The position numbers were made by a program, and so were the translations under genes. A stretch of 64,000 nucleotides of DNA from Vibrio sp. Of7-15 (GTDB lineage Bacteria > Pseudomonadota > Gammaproteobacteria > Enterobacterales > Vibrionaceae): contig NZ_JAKRGH010000001.1 of assembly GCF_022347565.1 (NCBI RefSeq), forward strand, positions 434,001 through 498,000. The letters are read 5' to 3'. Under the pieces are notes generated by a model. That model searched no databases, was not told where the DNA came from, and saw only the letters and a program-made list of their open reading frames with translations. Positions 27,010 through 35,786 of the stretch are shown here, piece after piece (position 1 is the first letter of the stretch; every line of letters starts with the position of its first letter).

Positions 27010-28590
27010 TTACGGCTTTGGCTTACGTCCGAATCGTTGAGAAACTGTTTTAGTTTGCGAGTTAAGTGATTTCGCTATACCAACGGCTTCTTTCATATCT
27101 TTTAAGAAATCCGGTACGTTTTGAGTATCTACTTTCCCATCATGGAATTGGAAAAATGAGGCGACGAGATCTTTTTTAATGGCAGCTCTTTCATCTTTCT
27201 CTAATTCTTCTAAATATGGAGAAATAGTAGCCAGCTGAATGCCTCGTTGGCGGTAGATATTTTCTTTATGTCGATGAACCGAAGCTTCTTTTAGTAAATA
27301 AATTGCGGGTGCCGTAAGCAATATGATCATCGATAATCGCATGAACATAAGAGTCATTGGGTTTTGATTAGCAGCTAAGCTACCATCCACATGGATAACT
27401 AAGTCTGGTTTTTGGAAAAATGGAAGACGAACATTAGTAATTTCACTGAAGAATATGGCACCTGCATAAATGGCAGCAAGCATGAAGGCAAAACCAGCAA
27501 TTTGTAGTATCCAATATACATAGCGTTCAGTATTTGCTTGTTTTATATGTTGATCGGCCATCACTCCTGATGTAACTATACTTAATTGCTTTTCTAGCTT
27601 AGCGACTTTTTCATTAAACTCATTCTGTAAGTTATCTTTCAAGTCTTGATAGGTTCGAACCTCTTCATTAATTAAGTCTTTGAGCCCCATCGTTTGAGAA
27701 GTAATCTCATCTTGAAGTTCACTTTGTTGCTTGGTGATCATGTTTCCTACTTGTTTTAAGTATGAAAGGTTTTTCTTTTCACCATTTTCAAGAGCGTTGG
27801 ATAGTGTTTCATTTAACCTTGTTTCTGCGGCTAAATGCTCTTTATTTAGTGCTTCTAGTTGCTTAGAAGATATGTTATTTATTTTTTTTATAGATTCGTG
27901 TTCAAATGAAACCAAGTTTGATTTAATTTCTTCAATCGAGTCATTGCTTATTGAAGTGCATTCTAACTGTGTGCGTTCAATAATCGTTGATAGCTCCACT
28001 TTAAGTGATTCTACTTCATCTTTAATATATTCTAAGTGTTGATTAGGGTAGTCTGAAATCTTTTTTTTCGATACTTTGAAAGCATCATCTAACTCTTTTT
28101 TATAATCTGTTAAATGTGAGTATTGTCTTTCAATGTTATTCTGTAACTCTACTAGCCTTAACTCTTTCTCTTCTAGTTCTTTTATATTAGCTGTAATTTC
28201 TTCTTGTAATTTTGAATTGCTCTGTTCATCACGCAGGTGGCTTAACGCTTTATTTAAACTATCATTCAGGCTTAATGTAAGGTGAGATATATCATTAAGG
28301 TTTTTTTGTCCGGGTTGGGAAAAGACATTATGAATTTCTGTTGAGGCACTGAAAGCTTTATGTATTTGGACAAAAATAGCATCGATAGGCCAGTCTTTCT
28401 CAACATAACTTAGAGAGCTCTGTATACTACCGAGCTGTGATTGTAATTTTCTGTAGAGTTCAGGTACAGGCATTGGAGGCTCAGTAAGTCTACTTAACGA
28501 ATTTTGAACCTCTTGGGTGAGTTCTTTACTGTTTTTTATCTCTTCTTGGGCTAGTTCTCTAGCCGTTTTTAGTGATTTTTTAAATCCCAT
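27010..28590 (-). CDS. Large coiled-coil membrane protein in operon with the CI repressor
   Basis: A 526-aa protein. Residues 1-350 are a long charged helical region with strong coiled-coil character (about 130-340). Two membrane segments follow at about 357-381 and 412-434, then a cytoplasmic C-terminal tail with a basic end (RFGRKPKP). It has no enzymatic motif that I see. Its ATG overlaps the last base of the repressor stop (TGATG) and GAAGG precedes it, so it is translated with the repressor in the lysogenic state. Such lysogenically expressed genes in prophages often block superinfection. That role is inference. Confidence 0.75.
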   Translation of the reverse strand: MGFKKSLKTARELAQEEIKNSKELTQEVQNSLSRLTEPPMPVPELYRKLQSQLGSIQSSLSYVEKDWPIDAIFVQIHKAFSASTEIHNVFSQPGQKNLNDISHLTLSLNDSLNKALSHLRDEQSNSKLQEEITANIKELEEKELRLVELQNNIERQYSHLTDYKKELDDAFKVSKKKISDYPNQHLEYIKDEVESLKVELSTIIERTQLECTSISNDSIEEIKSNLVSFEHESIKKINNISSKQLEALNKEHLAAETRLNETLSNALENGEKKNLSYLKQVGNMITKQQSELQDEITSQTMGLKDLINEEVRTYQDLKDNLQNEFNEKVAKLEKQLSIVTSGVMADQHIKQANTERYVYWILQIAGFAFMLAAIYAGAIFFSEITNVRLPFFQKPDLVIHVDGSLAANQNPMTLMFMRLSMIILLTAPAIYLLKEASVHRHKENIYRQRGIQLATISPYLEELEKDERAAIKKDLVASFFQFHDGKVDTQNVPDFLKDMKEAVGIAKSLNSQTKTVSQRFGRKPKP

Positions 28591-29255
28591 CAACCCTTCC
28601 TCATCTCAACAACTACTTTGCCAACTACTTCAATATCGTTTTCAGATACTTCCATGGTACTGTCACCGAAGATGATAGCTAGCTTTTTACCTGGCAAGCG
28701 CTGGATATGGTTGATAGATAAATGCCCATCAATATCCACTAAATATTTACCTGATACCGCACTTTTGATGTCTTGATTGACTAAGAAGATTGCTTCGTTC
28801 GTTTCCACTTCAATAACATCTGCACCTTCAAGGTCGTACTTATTTATACGTCGAGTCGCGTAAGGGATCTCACCCGTATCAATTAGCTTTCCGTTAGTCA
28901 GGCAAACTGAAGGCAGAATTACAGTGTCTGTTTGCTTCGGTTGTGGTTTTGCTTGGCTTACTGGCGCAGGAGTAACTGTAGAAGCAGTAGCAACGGCAGG
29001 GCGGTTAGGCAGTTTTGCTCTTTCTTCATCAGATAACGCCATGTCCTCAATTGGTATCCCCAATGCTAAATGAAGTCTTACCATGAGTTCGTGAGAAGTA
29101 CGGTTATGTGTGTTCCAAGTACTAAACGTTTGCTTTGGTACATTTAGTAAGTCAGACATTTCAAGAAGTGTTTTACTTTTAGTTATGCGCTTCAAATTGT
29201 CTGTAAAGTCTGAACCTTTCAAATACTCAAAAGGTAGGATTTTATCTTTTCCCAT
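28590..29255 (-). CDS. Phage CI-type repressor (P2-like/K139 type)
   Basis: A 221-aa repressor with an N-terminal helix-turn-helix (about residues 18-55: LLEMSDLLNVPKQTFSTWNTHNRTSHELMVRLHLALG). A Pro/Thr/Ala-rich linker follows at about 90-112, then a C-terminal peptidase-S24-like oligomerisation domain (GADVIEVETNEAIFLVNQDIKSAVSGKYLVDIDG). It maintains lysogeny by binding the switch region on its right and is divergent to the Cox-like gene. The catalytic Ser-Lys pair for self-cleavage is not evident. LexA-dependent rather than RecA-cleavage induction would therefore be expected. Confidence 0.85.
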   Translation of the reverse strand: MGKDKILPFEYLKGSDFTDNLKRITKSKTLLEMSDLLNVPKQTFSTWNTHNRTSHELMVRLHLALGIPIEDMALSDEERAKLPNRPAVATASTVTPAPVSQAKPQPKQTDTVILPSVCLTNGKLIDTGEIPYATRRINKYDLEGADVIEVETNEAIFLVNQDIKSAVSGKYLVDIDGHLSINHIQRLPGKKLAIIFGDSTMEVSENDIEVVGKVVVEMRKG

Positions 29256-29405
29256 CAGTTTTCCATGCTTTTTTGACGTGAACCTCTAAATGGATGCTTA
29301 AAATATCCAGATGGCGATCAACAATCTTCTCGTACTCAGATTCACACACACCGACCAAAGCTGGATGAATCTGAATTTATATGAACTGCCGAGAAGGATA
29401 CCATC
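29256..29405. promoter_or_regulatory. Prophage lysogeny switch region
   Basis: A 150-base divergent region between the repressor and Cox-like genes. It contains the inverted repeat TGGAT-9 bp-ATCCA (about 29292-29310) and a further CTGGAT at about 29363, candidate operators. The AAGGATA ribosome site of the Cox-like gene is at its right end. Confidence 0.5.
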
Positions 29406-29618
29406 ATGCTGACTTATAACCCAGTCTCTCCTGTACCTTTCGTGACTTATGAAGAGTATTCACGAATTTCTAGCCTGCCTATGGGCACCATCAAAGATTA
29501 TGTAAACCAAGGCAAAACTCTAATTAAGAAAAAAGAGCGTCCTAAAGAAAAGCCGCTGGTAAACATGGTTGCCATGATTGAAATCGCCGCACGTGAAGCC
29601 ATTGAAAAATTAGGGTAG
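29406..29618 (+). CDS. Cox-like early regulator
   Basis: A 70-aa basic protein located immediately opposite the repressor. It has a small winged-helix/MerR-like pattern (FVTYEEYSRISSLPMGTIKDYVNQGKTL). This is the position and size of the P2-type Cox protein, which represses the lysogenic promoter and acts in excision. With the integrase broken, excision is no longer possible from this element alone. Confidence 0.7.
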   Translation: MLTYNPVSPVPFVTYEEYSRISSLPMGTIKDYVNQGKTLIKKKERPKEKPLVNMVAMIEIAAREAIEKLG

Positions 29619-29747
29619 TGCATGCGCTTTTCCTCTTTGATTCCGAATAAAAACCACTGCCCAATGTGGATTCATGTCATTGCTTGGGTCGTCATTTGTA
29701 TACCGCCGTTGCTATAGAGAGTGTCATACATGGATGGAGTGAACGCT

Positions 29748-30152
29748 ATGTGCGAATTACGTGACTTCAAACAGCGCTCTTTTGATGAGGTTTGCCGTGA
29801 TTTTGTGCAAAACCACAATATCGAAAAGCTTGCTGAATCGGTTGGTATTTCAGGCACCATGCTCAGAAACAAACTCAACCCTGAGCAGCCGCATAAGTTA
29901 ACGCCGGTTGATTTGGCCATATTCTGCAATGCCTCGGGCGATTACACCATAGTAAATACCTTACTTGGCGATTTAGGTGTCGTGGTGGCCGCGGTGCCAA
30001 AAGAGGAACAAGCGAAAACGTTCGTTGAACGAGTGCTAATGAACAGCACGTTAGCGGGTGAGCTTTCTCGCGATGCAATCACACTGTGCAATGCAGAACG
30101 CTTATACCGCAGCGATAAACGTAAAACCATAGCGCGGCTCAATCGGCGTTAA
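29748..30152 (+). CDS. Phage regulatory CII-family protein
   Basis: A 134-aa protein of the phage CII-like regulatory family seen in P2-type and Vibrio phages. It contains SFDEVCRDFVQNHNIEKLAESVGISGTMLRNKLNPEQPHKLTP, a helix-turn-helix followed by the NKLNP signature. I start it at the ATG at 29748 because GGAG lies about 10 bases upstream; in-frame GTG/ATG codons at 29721 and 29730 are alternatives. It is the second gene of the rightward early operon. Confidence 0.78.
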   Translation: MCELRDFKQRSFDEVCRDFVQNHNIEKLAESVGISGTMLRNKLNPEQPHKLTPVDLAIFCNASGDYTIVNTLLGDLGVVVAAVPKEEQAKTFVERVLMNSTLAGELSRDAITLCNAERLYRSDKRKTIARLNRR

Positions 30153-30278
30153 CCAACCTTGTTTCCATTATTTTTGATTTAGAGAACCGCACTACTGGCA
30201 CAACTCCATTAATTAGTATGGGTATGGAATTGCTTGCCAGCGGTGCTCCTATTCCAAGTTTAGCTTAGGTGAGCACCT

Positions 30279-30551
30279 GTGTCCGTTTCCGTTATTCCAC
30301 CTTTAGCAAACCCATGCCCAAACATGCCGCACTATGCGCTACCTCATGAAGATAAGGTGCGTGGTTTAGCCAGTTTACAAAAAGTTCGCGCTCAAATGCG
30401 CGAAGAACAGTTAGCCCGCTTGTATTCTCGCCGTTCAGAGCTTGTTCAGCATTACGAAGAGAGCAATAAGTTAAGCGAGCAGCAGCGCATAAGACACGAA
30501 ATTCGAAAAATAGATTTACAGGCCACACACATTTCAGAGCGTTGGTCTTAA
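30279..30551 (+). CDS. Small prophage early protein
   Basis: A 90-aa, Arg/Glu-rich, mostly helical protein with a GTG start. It lies in the early operon of the prophage remnant, in the place of small unassigned replication-region genes of P2-like phages. Function unknown. Confidence 0.55.
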   Translation: MSVSVIPPLANPCPNMPHYALPHEDKVRGLASLQKVRAQMREEQLARLYSRRSELVQHYEESNKLSEQQRIRHEIRKIDLQATHISERWS

Positions 30552-30663
30552 ACCTAGCAGTATTTAGTTCTACCTAGCCATTAGGCATTTTGCCTATTCG
30601 CCCTCCTATTTGTATAGGCAGAGGGAGGGTTTCTTTTTACCTACATTTCATGAGGTAACAACG

Positions 30664-30978
30664 ATGAATAAGAAAACACAAGCTATTGCGAATCAGTTAG
30701 CGGTGCAATCTACGGTGAATTCGATCATGGATTTAGCCATGGTAAACCGAGGAGTGGTTTATTTCGTTATTCGATATTCCAGCCACATTGAAGGGCTTCA
30801 TATTACGGTTTCTGCTGTAGCGGATGAATTTGAAACGGCAGAGCCAAGAGTTGTGCTTGAGGAGTATGTTGATTTAGCTGGGGAAGAGGCTTTATGTGAG
30901 TTGTTGTTGGTTGAAGACAAGCTTATTGAGCTGATTGCTGGGGTGAAAGCTTCACAAGGTGTGGAGGTGAAATCATGA
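30664..30978 (+). CDS. Small prophage protein, unknown
   Basis: A 104-aa acidic protein. I start it at the ATG at 30664, preceded by GAGGT, not at the in-frame TTG further upstream. The next gene starts inside its stop (ATGA), so the two are translationally coupled. No family recognised. Confidence 0.65.
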   Translation: MNKKTQAIANQLAVQSTVNSIMDLAMVNRGVVYFVIRYSSHIEGLHITVSAVADEFETAEPRVVLEEYVDLAGEEALCELLLVEDKLIELIAGVKASQGVEVKS

Positions 30979-31379
30979 AAGTGCATGAAGTAAAAACCGA
31001 AGCTGAGTTTTTCGCTGCCGTTCGCAAGGGGCTGAAAATGTCTGAAGTGCGTTTTAATGATCGTAATTACCAAGTGGGCGATGTGTTGGTTCAGCATGAA
31101 ATTGACCAAAAAGGCAAAACAACGGGTGAGTCGCTTTGTCATGAAATTACCCACGTTCTTTCTGGTGGTCAGTTTGGGTTAGATAAGCAGTGGTGCGTGT
31201 TGTCTCTTGTGAATACGGTTCATATGGATTGTGTTGCTTTGATGGAGCATTTGCGTGATCGCCTTGTGGAAGCGGCCGACTGTATGGATGCAGGTATTGA
31301 GGTTGCTCAAGCTGCCAAAGGCCAAACCATCAAAGCGAAATCGATAGCCAAGAAACAAGGTAAACCAGAGGAGTATTAA
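30975..31379 (+). CDS. DUF3850 (ASCH-like) prophage protein
   Basis: A 134-aa protein. Residues 1-75 resemble DUF3850, an ASCH/PUA-like RNA-binding fold: HEVKTEAEFFAAVRKGLKMSEVRFNDRNYQVGDVLVQHE. About 55 further residues end in a basic tail. Such genes are frequent in phage early regions. It is coupled to the preceding gene. Directly downstream the prophage sequence decays. Confidence 0.72.
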   Translation: MKVHEVKTEAEFFAAVRKGLKMSEVRFNDRNYQVGDVLVQHEIDQKGKTTGESLCHEITHVLSGGQFGLDKQWCVLSLVNTVHMDCVALMEHLRDRLVEAADCMDAGIEVAQAAKGQTIKAKSIAKKQGKPEEY

Positions 31380-31915
31380 AAAAAGCTTTACCAGCGAATC
31401 ATCCGTTTGGAAAAACAGGCAGAGAAGCTAAACAGAACCATCAAGTAACGTGGTGTGCATGTTAGTACCGAAAACAGGTTTTGCATTACTTTTGATAGCG
31501 AAGACGCAAAGTAAAAAGTGGATAACTTTATGTGCTGGGCTACCAGCGCTCGAGGCTGGCCATTAACATGCCGAGATATAGACATGAGTGATATAAAAGC
31601 CATTTCCGATGAACAATACATGGCTGACTACAAACGCTTCATAGAGAAAAGGTGCTATTGGCAAAGTATGCCTAGGTGTTAATGATAGATCTGTAAATTA
31701 TATGTAATGCTGATTGCTTATTGAGCGTAACCGTCTATTCATACCTATTATTTAAATGTCCAATTAATGATACATCCTTGACTTGGTTTGTTGTCTTGGT
31801 TTGAGCCTTGTATATGTGCTTCAAATCAGTATATCTCCCGAAATCAAAGATATATACGGATCTCAGTCATATAGTTAATGCTATGTGTAACGAGGAAATC
31901 AAACGGAGAAGCGCG
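31380..31915. other. Decayed prophage sequence with a short open frame
   Basis: No intact gene. A 32-codon frame at 31584-31682 (MSDIKAISDEQYMADYKRFI) probably is the remains of a phage early gene. The P2-like replication, capsid and tail genes expected here are absent. The left part resembles phage coding sequence; the right part (31690-31900) is AT-rich and holds promoter-like TTGACT at 31778. Confidence 0.5.
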
Positions 31916-33271
31916 ATGAGAATGGCAAATAAACCAAAATGGTCTGGAAGGATATCTTTGTTGTTTGGAACACTATTATTTTTAGTGGGCTGTGCGAATT
32001 TAAACACCATTGCTCGAACTACGTCGCTTGATTCCGCTAGCAACAAAGGCAAGGCAATCCATTTGGACATTCAGCAACGACTATTGATCGTCAACTCCAT
32101 GGGGAAGTATTGCTCGGAGCCCAGTCCGGATGCCTTGGCGGCCTTTGCTGCTGCTGCAGGCATCGGGGCCAGTTCTCCGGCGAAGGGTGCCGCGACTGCA
32201 ACCGCTAGCGGAAATTCGAGTGCGGCTAGCATTGGGCTTAGGACCCAATCGATCACTTTGATGCGTGATGCGCTCTACCGTATGTGCGAAGCCTATGGGA
32301 ACGGCAAGTTGAGTGGGCCACAGGTTATGGCGATGTTGAGCCGTAGTCAGGATCTAACGGCTGTAATCCTCGCGACCGAGCAACTGACAGGAGTAGTTGT
32401 AGCACAACAAGCCGCCTTGTCTGGTAGCGCCTCGGCTGATGCTACCTCAGTGATGATCGCCACCTCACAGCTGCTTGAAGCGGCCTTAAAACAACAGCAG
32501 CGCGTCCAAACAAGACTGGAAGAGGCGTTAGAACGTAAAAGCGACGCAGAAGGAAAGCAAAAACAGTCCCAAGACGAACTTGCGGCAGCCCAAGCTGATC
32601 GTCAAAACAATCCGGGAGACGACGCGGCTGGGCAACGTGCGGGCGCAAGACTTCAAAGAGCGGAGCGAGAACTTGCTACTGCCGACAGTGAAGTTGCTTT
32701 GGCTGAAGAAATTCGCGCCTTACGTCAACAAACTCTCGACGCCGCAACAGAACGAGTCCAATCTTTACAAGCTGCTCAGGACTCGGCCGCAACAACTGCG
32801 GCAGCATCATCTTCCAGTAGCGCAGCGCTTTCAGGCGGTGGTATTACTAGCCGACTCAATGATCAGTCTACTCAAGCCATCGCTGTAGCTGTGTCCAGTA
32901 TGGTTAACAATGTGGTGAACAAGCCCTATGTCCTAGATTACTGCATGGCAATTATATCGGCAGACGACAGCAACAATGCAACAGCGTCGCTGAAGGGAGA
33001 CCTAAATTTGTGCCCAGAAGTCATTCGCAATACGATGGAGATAGAACAAGCCAGGGTTGCCGGAATTTCAGATGAGTTCGATGTAGATGATCTGAAAACC
33101 ACTAACTGCATCAAATCGTGGCTCAATTCGAATGCCGATAATAAAGGAAAACTGGATCAATGGCGCAAACAAACAGCGGACAACATAGGTCATGTCATTT
33201 TTATGTTCGGTAAAAGAGCAAGCAGTTTGCGATCCGATGCAGTTACTGATCTTTCTATTTCGTGCAATTAA
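31916..33271 (+). CDS. Lipoprotein with coiled-coil region, high GC
   Basis: A 451-aa predicted lipoprotein whose signal ends in the lipobox FLVGC (Cys at about residue 25). An Ala/Ser-rich region is followed by a long Gln/Ala/Glu/Arg-rich coiled coil at about 190-290 and a C-terminal domain with several Cys. The start at 31916 has GGAG 7 bases upstream; earlier in-frame codons lack a signal peptide directly after them. Base composition is clearly more GC-rich than the surrounding island, suggesting transfer from another genome. No family recognised. Confidence 0.7.
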   Translation: MRMANKPKWSGRISLLFGTLLFLVGCANLNTIARTTSLDSASNKGKAIHLDIQQRLLIVNSMGKYCSEPSPDALAAFAAAAGIGASSPAKGAATATASGNSSAASIGLRTQSITLMRDALYRMCEAYGNGKLSGPQVMAMLSRSQDLTAVILATEQLTGVVVAQQAALSGSASADATSVMIATSQLLEAALKQQQRVQTRLEEALERKSDAEGKQKQSQDELAAAQADRQNNPGDDAAGQRAGARLQRAERELATADSEVALAEEIRALRQQTLDAATERVQSLQAAQDSAATTAAASSSSSAALSGGGITSRLNDQSTQAIAVAVSSMVNNVVNKPYVLDYCMAIISADDSNNATASLKGDLNLCPEVIRNTMEIEQARVAGISDEFDVDDLKTTNCIKSWLNSNADNKGKLDQWRKQTADNIGHVIFMFGKRASSLRSDAVTDLSISCN

Positions 33272-33281
33272 GGATGCTTAG

Positions 33282-33413
33282 ATGAACAAACTAACTGATA
33301 TACCAAAAAGCGAAGTTCCAAGTGTTGTCAAAGAAGCTTTGCGGGCGAGCGCCAGTAAGGTAGAGGTAACCAAACAAGTCAACGGCAAGTATTCTGTTAC
33401 TTGTTGGAAGTAA
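33282..33413 (+). CDS. 43-aa basic protein downstream of the lipoprotein
   Basis: Starts MNKLTDIPKSEVPSVVKEAL and ends SVTCWK. It begins 10 bases after the lipoprotein stop, in a GC-richer stretch of the same type, so it is probably its operon partner. Unknown function. Confidence 0.5.
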   Translation: MNKLTDIPKSEVPSVVKEALRASASKVEVTKQVNGKYSVTCWK

Positions 33414-33428
33414 CCATCAAATTTTTCG

Positions 33429-33476
33429 CATAGCAATGGGCTGCAAGGGGCGTCGGCGCTGATCCCAGGCGTTATG
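33429..33476 (+). other. attC-like site 1 (integron cassette recombination site)
   Basis: The outer arms CATAGCAATGGG and CCCAGGCGTTATG are imperfect inverted repeats. The right end GGCGTTATG matches the conserved R' end of Vibrio attC sites, and the next cassette frame begins in it. The left arm is less typical than in site 2. Confidence 0.5.
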
Positions 33477-33704
33477 TGGTCAGAGAGGCCAAAGGTTAGT
33501 AATAAATATGACTCAAGTGAGAGATGGCAGAAAATAGAAGCAGAGTTAATGGCGGCTTATGAACTGCTTCCAGAGACAACCATTGAATCCGATAATGGTT
33601 ATAGAAAAAATGATTTTTTTGATTACATCGCTGCAAATGAGCTTTTGTTAGCAATGGAAGAGTTGGATGGTGTTATAGAAGATAACCCGATCCCATCAAA
33701 GTAG
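33474..33704 (+). CDS. Integron cassette protein, unknown
   Basis: A 76-aa acidic protein starting at the ATG formed by the end of an attC-like site, as often seen in integron cassettes. It contains EIWQ-like helical segments and many Glu/Asp. No function recognised. Confidence 0.55.
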   Translation: MWSERPKVSNKYDSSERWQKIEAELMAAYELLPETTIESDNGYRKNDFFDYIAANELLLAMEELDGVIEDNPIPSK

Positions 33705-33785
33705 TTTTGGAATCATTTAATTCAAGCTGCAAACCTAATGGGTCATGGTCATGCTGATAGATATAAATCGATTCGAAGTGCAGCC

Positions 33786-33852
33786 ACATAACAAACTGCT
33801 CAAGAGGAAATAGCTATGCTGCGTATCGTTTGAAAAACTTGAGTGATGAGTA
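33786..33852 (+). other. Decayed attC-like sequence
   Basis: Begins ATAACAAACTGCTCAAGAGG, the typical left end of Vibrio attC repeats, with a partly complementary ACTTGAGTGATGAG about 35 bases later. The conserved GTTA right end is absent, so it is probably a non-functional remnant. Confidence 0.4.
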
Positions 33853-33859
33853 AGAATGT

Positions 33860-33961
33860 ATAACAAAGCAATTAAGGTGACCCGTTACACTCGGCGGTTT
33901 TGGTGTGAAGTTCGGTTTGCTTTGTTGGCTCAGTGCGGGGCACCTTATTGCAGGCGTTATA
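33860..33961 (+). other. attC site 2 (well-formed)
   Basis: The left arm ATAACAAAGCAATTAAGGTGACCCG pairs with the right arm GCGGGGCACCTTATTGCAGGCGTTAT except for an unpaired base and a few mismatches, including the extrahelical base typical of attC. It lies between two cassettes. Confidence 0.8.
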
Positions 33962-33993
33962 TTTTTCAAGCATTATGCATGAGGAGATAAGAA

Positions 33994-35463
33994 ATGAAGT
34001 TAATCAATCCAAGGATTGGTCCTGTTTTGGGCTTAGTTAAAACTTCTAGTGCAAGAATAATGTGCGGAATTCAGTGCTGGAATAATAATGAAAAACCAAA
34101 TAATGATAAACCAAATTGCGGCTGGATTAGAATTAGGAGAAGTGGATCTAACTGGCAAAAAGCAAAACAGTTTAGATTCAATGCAAACTTTTACTATACC
34201 GGTGTTATTGAATTAACTTATCTAGAATTAAACACCAAGTATGAGTATCAAATGGCGTACACTTCCGATTACTCAGAAGACGAAATAGAAAATCTTGAAT
34301 ATTGGGAAGAAATTAAAACTTATAGTTTTCTTACCAAAAGTTCTTCAGAGTTTTGCTTTTGTTTCGGCTCTTGTTTAAGAAATAATGATGACAGTCGAGT
34401 TGGAAAAGTTCTAAAAACCGTTCATAAGATGCACCAAGATACCCCGTTAGATATGATGCTCTGGCTGGGAGACCAAGTTTATAATGATAAATTATTAGGT
34501 GCCACACTACATAACTCATCAAAGAAAGACTTTACTAAATTATATGAAGATTTTTTTTGCAATACGCATGTCAAAAGACTGCTACCTGAAGTGCCGAACT
34601 ACATGGTTATGGATGATCATGAAATAGAAGATAGCTTTAAACACGGAGCTGATGAATATGGCGACACAAGGTTTAATTGGCTAAATAAAGATAAAGATCG
34701 ACTTATAAATGGAATTAACGCGTTCTATTCTTATCAAGCATCTCATGGACCTATATATGATACACAGCCTAGTGAGCAAGAAGGCGTTTCATTCGTAAAG
34801 GGGCAGTCTAAAAACCAAGTGCCTGTAAGGCATTATGCTAGCATTAATTTTGGTGATGTAGGTCTATTTCTCATGGATACTAGAAAAGAGAGAGGGCATA
34901 GAGGCTTAATTTCTTCCGAACAAGAGGAGCATTTGAAGAAGTTCTTATCTTCTGATTGCCGAGTGAAATTAGTGGCAAGTTCAGTAACATTTTTGGCTGA
35001 TAATCATTCTAAACCTAACAAGTCTGACAATTGGAAAAAAGCCCCGAGTCAACGAGAACGTATATTGAATTATATTATCAGTAAAGATATTCAAAATGTT
35101 ATTTTCTTATCAGGAGATATTCATTCCCATTTTGCAGCAAGCCTAAAATATCAAGGTCAAAGTACAACAATACATCAACTTGTTTCTGGCTCTTTATTCT
35201 GGCCGACAAGTTTCTTAATGAATCGAATAAGATGGTTCGAAAATGATGTAAGGTTTGATAAATCCATATATGGAGCTTCTGGTTTTTCTCTTTCTCAACC
35301 ACTTTCAGAAACCGATTGTAAATTCTATGCAAGTAATGCAGTCGGGTATGTTGAAATTATTGAAAATTCTTTGATCTTTAAAGTGCTTAGGCAAAACGGC
35401 GATGCGGTAATTGAGACAAGATTACCTCTAACAAGTCAAAGCACTCGGACGCAGCAAAGCTGA
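33994..35463 (+). CDS. PhoD-like metallophosphoesterase on an integron cassette
   Basis: A 489-aa protein of the alkaline phosphatase D/metallophosphatase type. It has an N-terminal fibronectin-like part (1-110), then the phosphodiesterase core: CFGSCLRNND, MLWLGDQVYND, VMDDHEIEDSF and the metal-binding FLSGDIHSHFA. No signal peptide is seen, whereas classical PhoD is exported, so it may act in the cytoplasm. It is flanked by attC sites at 33860 and 35428, and the second overlaps its last codons, as in a typical gene cassette. The substrate is unknown. Confidence 0.8.
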   Translation: MKLINPRIGPVLGLVKTSSARIMCGIQCWNNNEKPNNDKPNCGWIRIRRSGSNWQKAKQFRFNANFYYTGVIELTYLELNTKYEYQMAYTSDYSEDEIENLEYWEEIKTYSFLTKSSSEFCFCFGSCLRNNDDSRVGKVLKTVHKMHQDTPLDMMLWLGDQVYNDKLLGATLHNSSKKDFTKLYEDFFCNTHVKRLLPEVPNYMVMDDHEIEDSFKHGADEYGDTRFNWLNKDKDRLINGINAFYSYQASHGPIYDTQPSEQEGVSFVKGQSKNQVPVRHYASINFGDVGLFLMDTRKERGHRGLISSEQEEHLKKFLSSDCRVKLVASSVTFLADNHSKPNKSDNWKKAPSQRERILNYIISKDIQNVIFLSGDIHSHFAASLKYQGQSTTIHQLVSGSLFWPTSFLMNRIRWFENDVRFDKSIYGASGFSLSQPLSETDCKFYASNAVGYVEIIENSLIFKVLRQNGDAVIETRLPLTSQSTRTQQS

Positions 35464-35484
35464 GCCGGTGTTTGAGGCGTTAAC
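35428..35484 (+). other. attC site 3 at the end of the PhoD cassette
   Basis: A short attC: left TAACAAGTCAAAGCACTCGG pairs with right GAGCCGGTGTTTGAGGCGTTA, with a bulged G. It overlaps the 3' end of the PhoD-like gene. Confidence 0.65.
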
Positions 35485-35500
35485 TACCTAGGGGACGTCA

Positions 35501-35596
35501 ATGAGTGGTAAAGAACTGTTAAATTTCGACCAGGCTTATAAATCCCTGATAAAGTCTTTGTGTTCAAATGATTTAGAGCAAGTTAAGACTTTTTAA
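35501..35596 (+). CDS. 31-aa frame, possible truncated cassette gene
   Basis: Starts 17 bases after attC site 3 with an ATG and encodes MSGKELLNFDQAYKSLIKSL and a few more residues. It is probably the beginning of a cassette gene cut short by a stop or rearrangement. Confidence 0.35.
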   Translation: MSGKELLNFDQAYKSLIKSLCSNDLEQVKTF

Positions 35597-35786
35597 AAAG
35601 TAAGGAAACCAAAAGAGCCTTCAAAGCCTAATCTATATGCATAAGCTAAAGGTAAGTAATTGAACTCGGAGTTCTGTCAATAACTGTACGGAGCCACAAT
35701 CCGAGCAGATTGACGATCAGCTAAGAAGGCTACTAGCGCCTTACTCAATAAGAGGGGAATTACCGCCAAATATTGATGAATCTGCC

